NCBI GenBank assembly: GCA_965221195.1 | Contig: OZ244864.1 | Coordinates: forward strand, 2,046,001-2,110,000 | Direction: 5' to 3' | Length of the DNA: 64,000 nucleotides | Origin: Poriferisodalis sp965221195 | GTDB taxonomy: Bacteria; Actinomycetota; Acidimicrobiia; Acidimicrobiales; Poriferisodalaceae | Part shown: in pieces, positions 31,727-40,008 of the stretch | Layout of the letters: the number at the start of each line of letters is the position of its first letter | How positions within the stretch are numbered: the first letter of the stretch is position 1 | The notes under the pieces: model-generated | Databases searched by the model: none | What the model was told of the DNA's origin: nothing | Seen by the model: only the letters and a program-made list of their open reading frames with translations | Made by a program: the position numbers and the translations under genes

Positions 31727-33972
31727 CTGAAGCAGCAACAGTTGACTCTGGGTTGCCCGGCGACTCTGGGTTACCCGACGAGAACAGGCCGGAGATGCCG
31801 GAGCGCCGCAAGCCATCCGTTCGCCACCGAATCTCTACACAGATGTATGCCAGCTTCGCCGTGCCGCTGCTGCTACTGCTAGCAGCGAGCGTCGTGGCTT
31901 GGGTCTCGTTCACTCGGGTGGGCGAGGCCGAGAAGGAAGTCGCCCAAGGCGCCATCCCCGAACTAGACGCTGCGCTGGGTGTGGCCGAAGCCAGCAACCG
32001 TTTAGTGGCCGGCGGGCCTCGTTTGACGGCTTCGTCGCCGGAAGATTACGAGGACATCGTTGCCGAAATCGCCGCTGCCCGCAGTGAGTTCGAAGCTCAG
32101 CTCGATCTTCTGTGGGGCCGCGGCACAGGTTCCACATGGATCGGCGAGATGCGCGGCTACGCCGCTCAACTCAACTCCAACATCGCCGCTATTGAGGCTG
32201 AGATGCCCGACTATTTCACGTTTAGGTCGGAAGGAGATGGGCTGCAAGCCGAAGTCAATGCGGGCATACGCGATCTCGAACTTCAGATCGCACCGGCCAT
32301 CGACGATCAGCTCTTCTTCTTGATCCGTGGACGACGGCAACTCTGGACACCACCAGCACCTGAGTCCATTCACAAATCCGACGATTCAGTGCTGCTGTAT
32401 CGCCGCTGGGCAGCATTGAGCAGTGATGTGTCACAAGCCGATGCTTTGCTGTCGGGTGCTTTCAGCGCGTCGAAGTCTGCACTGATTGAGCCGCTACGGG
32501 AGAGCTTTGAGTCGGTCAGGGACCGACTCGAGATCAACCTCACAGTGTTGGAAGAATCCGGTGGCAGCGAGCTGCGTCCGACAGTGAACCGGCTGATTGC
32601 GCTCGGACTTGACGACGGTGGAGTGTTCGATGTCACCTTCCAGCGCTTGCAGGTCGAGGAAAACCAGCGTGACCTGCTGACACAGAATCAAGAGTTGGGT
32701 GCCAGTCTGGTCGGCGAGATTGAGACTCTCGTTGCGGTTGTGCAGTCCGATGTGGATGCAGCAACCACGAGTTCCGCGCAGGCTGTCAGCACTGGTCGGC
32801 TGCTCTTGGTCGTGATCAGCGTTGTCGGCATCTTGGGCGCGCTGCTGTTCAGCTGGCTGTTCGTTGGTAAACGACTCCTGCGACGAGTCGGCCAACTGTC
32901 GAGCCGGATGCGCGCACTTGCCGGTGGCGATTTGGAATCGCCTGTCAACACCAGCGGTCAAGACGAAGTCGCCGAGATGGCCGATGCGTTGGAGCAGTTC
33001 CGCAAAGCCGCGCTGGAAGTGCAGCGACTCAACTTGGTTGAGGAACTCGCGGGCCAGCTCACTGAACGCAACGAACGGCTATCTCAAGCCCTCGCTGACT
33101 TAGACAGCGCACAAGACCAGATCGTGGCCAAGGAGAAGTTGGCGGCCCTTGGCGAAGTGACTGCCGGTGTTGCTCATGAGATCCGTAATCCACTGAACTT
33201 CGTGAAGAATTTTGCCGAGTCGTCCGACGAGCTGCTCGATGAACTGCTTGAGGCACTCGCCGACCCAGAACCACCCGACGATCAAGCCGGTTACGTTGCC
33301 GAGATAACGGGCGATCTCAAAGAAAATCTGACCCGGATTCGTGGACACGGAGACAGAGCCAACCGCATCGTGGAAAGCATGCTGATGATGGGTCGCGGCG
33401 GCGGGGAGGCACGCCCAGTGGAAATCAATGCGCTGCTTGATGAGCATGCACTGCTCTCCTATCACAGCGCCCGAGCGCAAGATCCAGACTTCAACGTGAC
33501 CATTGAACGAGACTTCGACCCTGAAATGGGCGAAATGGACGTCATTCCACAGGACATGGGCCGGGTGTTCCTCAATTTGGTTAGCAACGCCGGCTATGCG
33601 GCCAACCAGCGTTGGCGTGAACTCGGCGGTGAGGCGGGCAAGGTAGCGATGCAGGACGACGAAGGTGAAACGCCTTACTTCCCGACTATCTGGTTGAGCA
33701 CTCAACGCACCGACGAATCAGCCATCATCAAGGTGCGCGATAACGGGACCGGCATCCCGCCCGATGTAGTTCAGCGAATCTTCGAGCCTTTCTTCACCAC
33801 CAAACCCACAAACGAAGGCACAGGCTTGGGATTGGCGATGTCCAACGACATCGTGCGAAGTCATAGGGGCGAACTCACGGTGAGGAGTGAGCCCGGCGAA
33901 TACACGGAATTCATTGTGGAACTGCCGCTGTTGATGCCGACTGAGACCGAAGATCAGTCCGCAGCGGCCTGA
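31723..33972 (+). CDS. Membrane histidine kinase with long extracytoplasmic sensor and HAMP
   Basis: 749 residues. First span about 43-65 (FAVPLLLLLAASVVAWVSF), a helical extracytoplasmic domain of about 290 residues, second span about 358-382 (LLLVVISVVGILGALLFSWLF), HAMP, coiled coil, HisKA with GEVTAGVAHEIRNPLNF (phospho-His), and HATPase with VRDNGTGIPPDVVQRIFEPF and GTGLGLAMSNDIV. N-terminal Asp-Ser-Gly-Leu-Pro is duplicated by an 18-bp repeat (about 31744-31780). It overlaps the binding lipoprotein gene by ATGA. The likely phospho-target is the receiver of the RsbU-like phosphatase. Confidence 0.93.
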   Translation: MTEAATVDSGLPGDSGLPDENRPEMPERRKPSVRHRISTQMYASFAVPLLLLLAASVVAWVSFTRVGEAEKEVAQGAIPELDAALGVAEASNRLVAGGPRLTASSPEDYEDIVAEIAAARSEFEAQLDLLWGRGTGSTWIGEMRGYAAQLNSNIAAIEAEMPDYFTFRSEGDGLQAEVNAGIRDLELQIAPAIDDQLFFLIRGRRQLWTPPAPESIHKSDDSVLLYRRWAALSSDVSQADALLSGAFSASKSALIEPLRESFESVRDRLEINLTVLEESGGSELRPTVNRLIALGLDDGGVFDVTFQRLQVEENQRDLLTQNQELGASLVGEIETLVAVVQSDVDAATTSSAQAVSTGRLLLVVISVVGILGALLFSWLFVGKRLLRRVGQLSSRMRALAGGDLESPVNTSGQDEVAEMADALEQFRKAALEVQRLNLVEELAGQLTERNERLSQALADLDSAQDQIVAKEKLAALGEVTAGVAHEIRNPLNFVKNFAESSDELLDELLEALADPEPPDDQAGYVAEITGDLKENLTRIRGHGDRANRIVESMLMMGRGGGEARPVEINALLDEHALLSYHSARAQDPDFNVTIERDFDPEMGEMDVIPQDMGRVFLNLVSNAGYAANQRWRELGGEAGKVAMQDDEGETPYFPTIWLSTQRTDESAIIKVRDNGTGIPPDVVQRIFEPFFTTKPTNEGTGLGLAMSNDIVRSHRGELTVRSEPGEYTEFIVELPLLMPTETEDQSAAA

Positions 33973-33994
33973 CTCAGAACAAGAACCTTCCAGC

Positions 33995-36883
33995 TCAGCC
34001 GATCAGTGGCGCAAGATAACGACCGGTGTGAGATTCGGGGGTTGCAGCGATGTGCTCGGGAGTGCCAGCAGCCACCACTGTGCCGCCGCCGTCACCTCCT
34101 TCGGGACCCATGTCGATAATCCAGTCGGCTGTCTTTATGACATCAAGGTTGTGTTCGATCACCACCACCGTGTTGCCCGCCGAAACCAACCGGTCGAGCA
34201 CTCCGAGCAAACGTCGGATGTCTTCAAAATGCAGTCCGGTGGTGGGTTCGTCGAGGATGTAAATCGTGTGGCCGGTGGGTCGCTTAGATAGCTCGCTGGC
34301 GAGCTTCACTCGTTGCGCTTCGCCACCCGAAAGCGTTGTGGCCGGCTGACCGAGGCGGATGTACCCCAAGCCGACATCAACGAGTGTTTGCATGTGGCGC
34401 GCAATGGGCGGCTGTGCGCTGAAGAACTCCAATGCGTCCTCGCATGGCATAGCGAGTACATCGGCGATGGTCATGCCTTTGAACCGGATCTCTAAGGTCT
34501 CGCGGTTGTAACGAGCGCCCTTGCACACTTCGCACGGCACGTAGACATCGGGCAGGAAGTGCATTTCGATCTTGATGGTCCCATCGCCGGCGCAAGCTTC
34601 GCAGCGTCCGCCCTTGACATTGAAGCTGAAACGGCCTGGCAGGTAGCCGCGCACCTTGGCCTCATTGGTTGCGGCGAACAGCTTGCGGACGTGATCAAAT
34701 ACGCCGGTGTAGGTGGCAGGATTGGAACGGGGTGTTCGCCCTATAGGCGACTGGTCGATGTCGATTACCTTGTCGAGCGCCTCTGTGCCCTCTATGTCGG
34801 TGTGTAGCCCAGGCACGCCTTTGGACGAGTAGATCCGAGCCATGAGCGCTTTGTAGAGAATCTCGTTTACCAGTGTGCTCTTGCCCGAGCCTGACACACC
34901 GGTCACGCAGACGAAGCAACCCAACGGGAACTCCACATCGATCTTGCGCAGATTGTGCTCTCGGGCACCGCGCACTACGAGACGATCTGAGCCCGGCGGT
35001 CGGCGCGACGGAGGCTTGGAGATCTGTCGAATTCCGGCGAGGTATTCCCCCGTTACCGATCCATGTGCCGATCCCAAACCTTCGGTTGGGCCGCTGTACA
35101 CGATCTCTCCGCCATGTTCGCCGGCACCAGGGCCGATGTCGACCACCCAGTCCGCCACCGAGATGGTCTCCAGATCATGTTCCACTACCAGCACAGTGTT
35201 GCCGAGATCACGCAGGTGCAACAGGGTGTCGATGAGCCGTCGGTTGTCGCGCTGATGTAGCCCGATGGAAGGTTCGTCGAGCACATAGAGCACGCCTTCG
35301 AGTCCGCTTCCGATCTGGCTGGCAAGGCGGATGCGCTGGGCTTCGCCGCCGGCCAGTGTTGCTGCTGAGCGGTTTAGCGTGAGGTAGTCAAGGCCCACGT
35401 CGAGCAGGAAGTTCAAGCGGGCGTCAATCTCCTTGACTATCGGCGATGCAATGATGCGCTGGCGCTCAGTGAGTTCGAGACTGTCGATGATCTTGGCGGC
35501 CTCTCCAATAGACGCAGAGCAGAGTTCGAAGATGTTTCGTCCCGCAACCTGAACAGCTAACGAGACCTCATTGAGCCGGGCACCGTCACAGTCGCTGCAG
35601 GGCACCTCGCGCATGTAGCCCTCGATGCGGTTGCGCGACCAGTCGCTCTCGGTATCTGCGTGGCGGCGACGCAGAAACGGAATGACGCCTTCGTATCGAG
35701 TCGTGTAGCTACGTGAGCGTCCATAACGGTTGCGGTAGCGCACCGTGATCTGTTGGCCGGGTGGCGCACCTTCAAGTAACAGGGTGCGATGGTTTTCTTC
35801 GAGCTGCGACCAAGGTACGTCGAGCGGAACGTCGTGTTCGGCGCCCACAGCTTCGAGCAGTCGAGTGAACCATTTGCCCGTTGCACCTGCCCACGGAGCA
35901 AGCGCGCCAGTGGCCACTGTCAGATCAGTGTTGGGCACCACAAGTTCAGGGTCGACCTCAAAGCGCGTGCCTAAGCCGTCGCAGGTGCCGCACGCGCCGT
36001 AGGGTGAGTTGAACGAAAAGTTGCGTGGCGCTAACTCCTCAAACGAACGGCCCGTTGTTGGTGAGTACAAATGCTGGCTGAACGTCAGTGGCGCGGCAGC
36101 GTCGTCAGCGTTGCCTGTGCTGTCTTGTGCCGCGTTGTCTTGTGCCGTGTTGTCTTGTGGGACGATCCCAATCCACACATGCCCGTCAGCTAGTCCGAGT
36201 GCGGCCTCGATCGACTCGGTCAATCGCTGCTCAATCTCGCCGCGCATCACGAGACGATCCACAACCACTTCGATGTCGTGGTTGACGTAGCGGTCGAGGC
36301 GTTCGATTTCCTCGGCGTTACCTAAGTCCAACACCTCGCCGTCTACTCGGACGCGGGCGTAGCCTTGGCGGGCGAAATCACCGAGCAACGTGTGGTAATC
36401 GCCCTTGCGTCCGCGCACGACCGGTGCAAGCACCTCAAAGCGGGTGCCCTCGCCGAGTTCCATGATCCTGTCGACGATCTGCTGGGCCGTCTGGCGTTGA
36501 ACGACCTCCCCCGTTTGGGGGTCGTGCTGAACGCCGATACGCGCATAGAGAAGTCGCAGGTAGTCATACACCTCGGTGATCGTGCCGACCGTTGAGCGAG
36601 GGTTGCGGCTGGCGCTCTTTTGATCGATAGAAATCGCTGGCGAGAGGCCTTCGAGGAAATCCACATCGGGTTTGTCCATCTGGCCAAGGAACTGCCGGGC
36701 GTAGGCCGACAACGACTCCACATATCGTCGCTGCCCCTCGGCGTAGATGGTGTCGAAAGCCAGCGACGACTTGCCGCTGCCGGAGAGTCCAGTGAACACA
36801 ATCATGGCGTTGCGTGGCAGCTCAACGTTGACGTTGCGCAGGTTGTGTTCGCGGGCACCGCGGACGATCAGCGTCTCACCCAT
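33995..36883 (-). CDS. uvrA: Excinuclease ABC subunit A
   Basis: 962 residues, full length. Two ABC ATPase modules: TGLSGSGKSSLAFDTIYAEG and TGVSGSGKSTLVNEILY are the Walker A sites; signature motifs LAGGEAQRIRLA and LSGGEAQRVKLA are intact. The second zinc module has CEAC and CEVC pairs. In the first zinc module only the CGTC pair is present: the partner segment reads SQHLYSPTTGRSFEELAPR without cysteine. Ahead of it sits an added Gln-Asp-Asn-Ala repeat from a 15-bp duplication (36118-36166). It recognises bulky DNA lesions with UvrB. Confidence 0.97.
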   Translation of the reverse strand: MGETLIVRGAREHNLRNVNVELPRNAMIVFTGLSGSGKSSLAFDTIYAEGQRRYVESLSAYARQFLGQMDKPDVDFLEGLSPAISIDQKSASRNPRSTVGTITEVYDYLRLLYARIGVQHDPQTGEVVQRQTAQQIVDRIMELGEGTRFEVLAPVVRGRKGDYHTLLGDFARQGYARVRVDGEVLDLGNAEEIERLDRYVNHDIEVVVDRLVMRGEIEQRLTESIEAALGLADGHVWIGIVPQDNTAQDNAAQDSTGNADDAAAPLTFSQHLYSPTTGRSFEELAPRNFSFNSPYGACGTCDGLGTRFEVDPELVVPNTDLTVATGALAPWAGATGKWFTRLLEAVGAEHDVPLDVPWSQLEENHRTLLLEGAPPGQQITVRYRNRYGRSRSYTTRYEGVIPFLRRRHADTESDWSRNRIEGYMREVPCSDCDGARLNEVSLAVQVAGRNIFELCSASIGEAAKIIDSLELTERQRIIASPIVKEIDARLNFLLDVGLDYLTLNRSAATLAGGEAQRIRLASQIGSGLEGVLYVLDEPSIGLHQRDNRRLIDTLLHLRDLGNTVLVVEHDLETISVADWVVDIGPGAGEHGGEIVYSGPTEGLGSAHGSVTGEYLAGIRQISKPPSRRPPGSDRLVVRGAREHNLRKIDVEFPLGCFVCVTGVSGSGKSTLVNEILYKALMARIYSSKGVPGLHTDIEGTEALDKVIDIDQSPIGRTPRSNPATYTGVFDHVRKLFAATNEAKVRGYLPGRFSFNVKGGRCEACAGDGTIKIEMHFLPDVYVPCEVCKGARYNRETLEIRFKGMTIADVLAMPCEDALEFFSAQPPIARHMQTLVDVGLGYIRLGQPATTLSGGEAQRVKLASELSKRPTGHTIYILDEPTTGLHFEDIRRLLGVLDRLVSAGNTVVVIEHNLDVIKTADWIIDMGPEGGDGGGTVVAAGTPEHIAATPESHTGRYLAPLIG
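36118..36166. repeat. 15-bp tandem repeat inside uvrA
   Basis: ttgtcttgtgccgcg/ttgtcttgtgccgtg units, three copies, in frame, in the insertion-domain region preceding the first zinc module. Confidence 0.88.
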
Positions 36884-36964
36884 CCCGCTGACCCTCAGCT
36901 AGCTGGCCCGCTAGCTGGCCCCTATCTTGCTGGCTCTTTTCTTGGGACTTGCTCTGGCAGTGCC

Positions 36965-37085
36965 GATGCCCCAGTAGTTGATGCCCCAGTAGTTGATGCC
37001 CCAGTAGTCCTTGCACTCAGGTGATCCTAACTGTGCCTCTCCGCTCCAGACTGTGTACAAAATCGTGTACAAAATTGTGTGCAAA
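36965..37085. repeat. Tandem repeats in the uvrA-uvrB spacer
   Basis: gatgccccagtagtt occurs three times (15 bp, 36965-37010); further on, gtgtacaaaatc-type 13/14-bp units occur three times (37051-37085). A ctagctggccc duplication lies at 36896-36925. The 237-bp spacer holds nothing else I recognise. Confidence 0.88.
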
Positions 37086-37120
37086 CAGAAGTTCTATCGC
37101 GTGCTTTATCTGCTGGTGGT

Positions 37121-39265
37121 CTAGCTGCTGGCATCGCGCAAATCGCGTCGGAGTTCGCGCAGCTCATCGCGCAGCCGAGCGGCATATTCGAAGCGAAGAT
37201 CAGCCGCTGCTTCTGCCATTTCAGACTCCAACGAAGAAACGAGCCGAGTGAGGTCATCGGGGGGCAGGTCGCCGTAGGCGGCTCTCACTCGTTCTGTTGT
37301 CACACGACCTGACACCAACAGCTCTGGTACCGGTGCTTGCTCTGATGGTCCTCGCAGCACTTCCAAGATGTCGGTGACCGCCTTGCGGATGGTCTGCGGG
37401 TCGATGCCGTGCTCGGCGTTGTAGGCCTGCTGCAAAGCTCTTCTACGGCTGGTTTCAGACACCGCGCGTTGCATTGACGGGGTGATCTCGTCGGCATACA
37501 TCACCACTTGGCCGTTCACGTTGCGTGCCGCCCGGCCGATGGTTTGGATCAACGAGGTCTCGCTACGCAAAAAGCCCTCCTTGTCGGCATCGAGGATCGC
37601 CACCAGACTCACCTCCGGCAGATCGAGGCCCTCTCGCAGCAAATTGATACCGACCAGCACATCAAAACGTCCGAGCCTCAGGTCCCGCAGGATCTCGATG
37701 CGCTCGATCGTGTCGATCTCGCTGTGGAGATAGCGAACGCTCACACCGAGTTCGAGCAGATAATCGGTGAGGTCCTCGGCCATCTTCTTCGTGAGGGTGG
37801 TGACGAGCACGCGCTGGTACTGCGAAGTGACCCGTTCGATTTCTTCCAGCAGGTTGTCAATCTGGCCACTTGTCGGCCGCACGACGATCTCAGGATCGAC
37901 TAGCCCCGTCGGCCGCACGATCTGTTCCACCACTTGACCGGAAGTTCGCAGTTCGTAGTCGCCTGGCGTCGCTGACAGAAAGATTGCTTGATTCAGCCGG
38001 TCCATCACTTCATCGAAGCGCAGCGGTCGGTTGTCTCGAGCGGAGGGCAAGCGGAATCCGTGATCCACCAGCGTGTCCTTACGTCGACGGTCACCTGCGA
38101 ACTGGCCGTGTAACTGCGGCACGGCGACATGGCTCTCATCGATGACAATCAGGTAATCGTCGGGGAAGAAATCCAGCAGGGTGTATGGAGGCTCGTCGTA
38201 GCTACGGCCGTCGAGATGCATTGAGTAGTTCTCGACACCGTTGCAGTAGCCCAACTCAGCCAGCATCTCAAGGTCGTACTCGGTTCGCATCCGCAGCCGC
38301 TGTGCTTCAAGCAGTTTGTTTTCTTTCTCGAAGAAACGCAGCCGCTCAGACAACTCGGCCTCGATCTTGGTGATAGCGGTTCGCAGTTTTTCGCCGCCGG
38401 TCACATAGTGCGACGCGGGGAAGATGGTGATCTCAGAGAGTTCGCCGAGTCGTTCGCCAGTTAGCGGGTCTATGCGACTGATTCGGTCTATCTCGTCACC
38501 GAACAGTTCGATCCGCACTAGGAACTCTTCGTAGGCAGGATGAACTTCGAGGGTGTCACCTCGCACTCGGAATCGTCCCCGGACGAGGTTCATGTCGTTG
38601 CGTTCGTACTGCATCTCAACGAGGCGTCCGAGCACCGAACGCTGATCGACCATCTCACCCGCGCGCAGGTACAGCATCTGGCTTAAGTATTCGGCAGGAG
38701 CACCGAGCCCGTAGATGGCCGAAACCGATGCCACGACGATGACATCTCGGCGGGTCAACAGCGCAGCCGTGGCCGAATGTCGCAGTCGGTCGATTTCATC
38801 GTTGACGGAGGAGTCCTTCTCGATGTATGTGTCCGACGTCGGCATGTAGGCCTCGGGCTGGTAGTAGTCGTAGTAGGAGACGAAGTACTCCACCCGGTTA
38901 TCTGGGAAGAACTCGCGGAACTCGTTGGCGAGCTGAGCCGCTAGCGATTTGTTCGGAGCGAGTACCAAGGTAGGACGCTGAGTGCGCTCGATCGTCCAGG
39001 CAATCGTTGCGCTCTTGCCCGAACCAGTGATGCCCAGCAGCGTCTGGAATCGGTCTCCGCGGTCAACGCCTTCCGCTAGCTGGGACACTGCCCGCGGTTG
39101 ATCCCCGGCCGGCTCGAAACCGGCGGTGACGCGAAAAGGGTGAGCTGCCGTCGGCTCAGGCAGCCATGGACGCTCTCGGCGGCCGTCAGTCTCGACTGCA
39201 GGCTGCTGCGGCGATGCCCCAGAGACAGATGCCCCAGAGACAGATGCCCCAGAGACGGATGACAT
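37121..39265 (-). CDS. uvrB: Excinuclease ABC subunit B
   Basis: 714 residues. Helicase motif I LGITGSGKSATIAW, beta-hairpin region YYDYYQPEAYMPTSDTYIEKD, motif VIDESHV, motif VI QTIGRAARNVNG and C-terminal UVR domain (SLESEMAEAAADLRFEYAARLRDEL). It verifies damage after UvrA and loads UvrC. The first 20 residues are a Val-Ser-Gly-Ala-Ser repeat (15 bp units at 39213-39260) ahead of the conserved start, so the true start could be further in, but no better site was seen. Confidence 0.97.
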   Translation of the reverse strand: MSSVSGASVSGASVSGASPQQPAVETDGRRERPWLPEPTAAHPFRVTAGFEPAGDQPRAVSQLAEGVDRGDRFQTLLGITGSGKSATIAWTIERTQRPTLVLAPNKSLAAQLANEFREFFPDNRVEYFVSYYDYYQPEAYMPTSDTYIEKDSSVNDEIDRLRHSATAALLTRRDVIVVASVSAIYGLGAPAEYLSQMLYLRAGEMVDQRSVLGRLVEMQYERNDMNLVRGRFRVRGDTLEVHPAYEEFLVRIELFGDEIDRISRIDPLTGERLGELSEITIFPASHYVTGGEKLRTAITKIEAELSERLRFFEKENKLLEAQRLRMRTEYDLEMLAELGYCNGVENYSMHLDGRSYDEPPYTLLDFFPDDYLIVIDESHVAVPQLHGQFAGDRRRKDTLVDHGFRLPSARDNRPLRFDEVMDRLNQAIFLSATPGDYELRTSGQVVEQIVRPTGLVDPEIVVRPTSGQIDNLLEEIERVTSQYQRVLVTTLTKKMAEDLTDYLLELGVSVRYLHSEIDTIERIEILRDLRLGRFDVLVGINLLREGLDLPEVSLVAILDADKEGFLRSETSLIQTIGRAARNVNGQVVMYADEITPSMQRAVSETSRRRALQQAYNAEHGIDPQTIRKAVTDILEVLRGPSEQAPVPELLVSGRVTTERVRAAYGDLPPDDLTRLVSSLESEMAEAAADLRFEYAARLRDELRELRRDLRDASS
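39213..39260. repeat. 15-bp tandem repeat at uvrB 5' end
   Basis: gatgccccagagaca at 39213, 39228 and 39243, in frame in uvrB. The unit shares gatgcccca with the 15-bp repeat downstream of uvrB. Confidence 0.9.
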
Positions 39266-39467
39266 GGCTGAGAGGTTAGAGGCGCGCTGTCGCTCAATTT
39301 CGCCGCTCAGATCTGTCGCTCAGATCTGTCGAGGGGGCATTGATCTCTGATGCCGCCGGCAGTCACAATAGGTGCGATGCCATCCCGTGGCGGCTCTGTG
39401 TGGTTATCCTGCCGCGCTGACCACCCCGCAGACCAAGTTTGGGTCCGCTGCCAACCCGAGGCCGCTC

Positions 39468-39962
39468 ATGAGCCGAGACAACAACGACGACGAAGTGCTT
39501 GATGCCGACGCTCTCGACGAAGCGTCGCTTGAGGCCGACCTTGAGTCGATGGAAGAAAGTCTCGTGTCAGAAGACTTGGATGTCAAGGGCTTAGATGTTG
39601 ACAGTCTCGAAGACGACTTGGACAGCGACGAAGACGGCCTTGACGAGGACGACGTTGGCGACGATGGGCAGTCCAGCAGCCGTGAAGTGCCCGCCGGGGT
39701 GCGACCGACCGACGAGGACGACGACGAGGACGAAGAACTTGAGGCCGACCTCGGTGAGATACTCAAGGAACGGCTGGCATCTGAGGACGACGACGAAGAT
39801 GACGAGGACGACGAAATCGGCATCGTCACCGGTTCGCGCTCGGGACTCAAGCAGGAAGACGAGATCTTGTGTGAAGGCTGTTTCTTGCTCGTGAAGCCCT
39901 CGCAGTTCGACACGCGGTCACCAGAACCGAGTTGCCCGCACTGCGGTACGCCCATCCTGTAG
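39468..39962 (+). CDS. Acidic zinc-ribbon protein, DUF4193-like
   Basis: 164 residues from ATG 39468. About 110 residues are very acidic (runs of Asp and Glu), then a C-terminal zinc ribbon with ILCEGCFLLVKPSQF and CPHCGTPIL (two CxxC pairs about 30 apart). Layout and the CxxCFLV signature resemble the actinobacterial DUF4193 family, which is conserved but uncharacterised. It is the only + strand gene between uvrB and rpsA; in mycobacteria coaE occupies this neighbourhood. The extended frame from 39372 lacks support. Confidence 0.8.
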   Translation: MSRDNNDDEVLDADALDEASLEADLESMEESLVSEDLDVKGLDVDSLEDDLDSDEDGLDEDDVGDDGQSSSREVPAGVRPTDEDDDEDEELEADLGEILKERLASEDDDEDDEDDEIGIVTGSRSGLKQEDEILCEGCFLLVKPSQFDTRSPEPSCPHCGTPIL

Positions 39963-40008
39963 CTCCCAAATTTGGGCTCCCAGGTCTGAGCTATCGGGTT
40001 TGTAGCTC

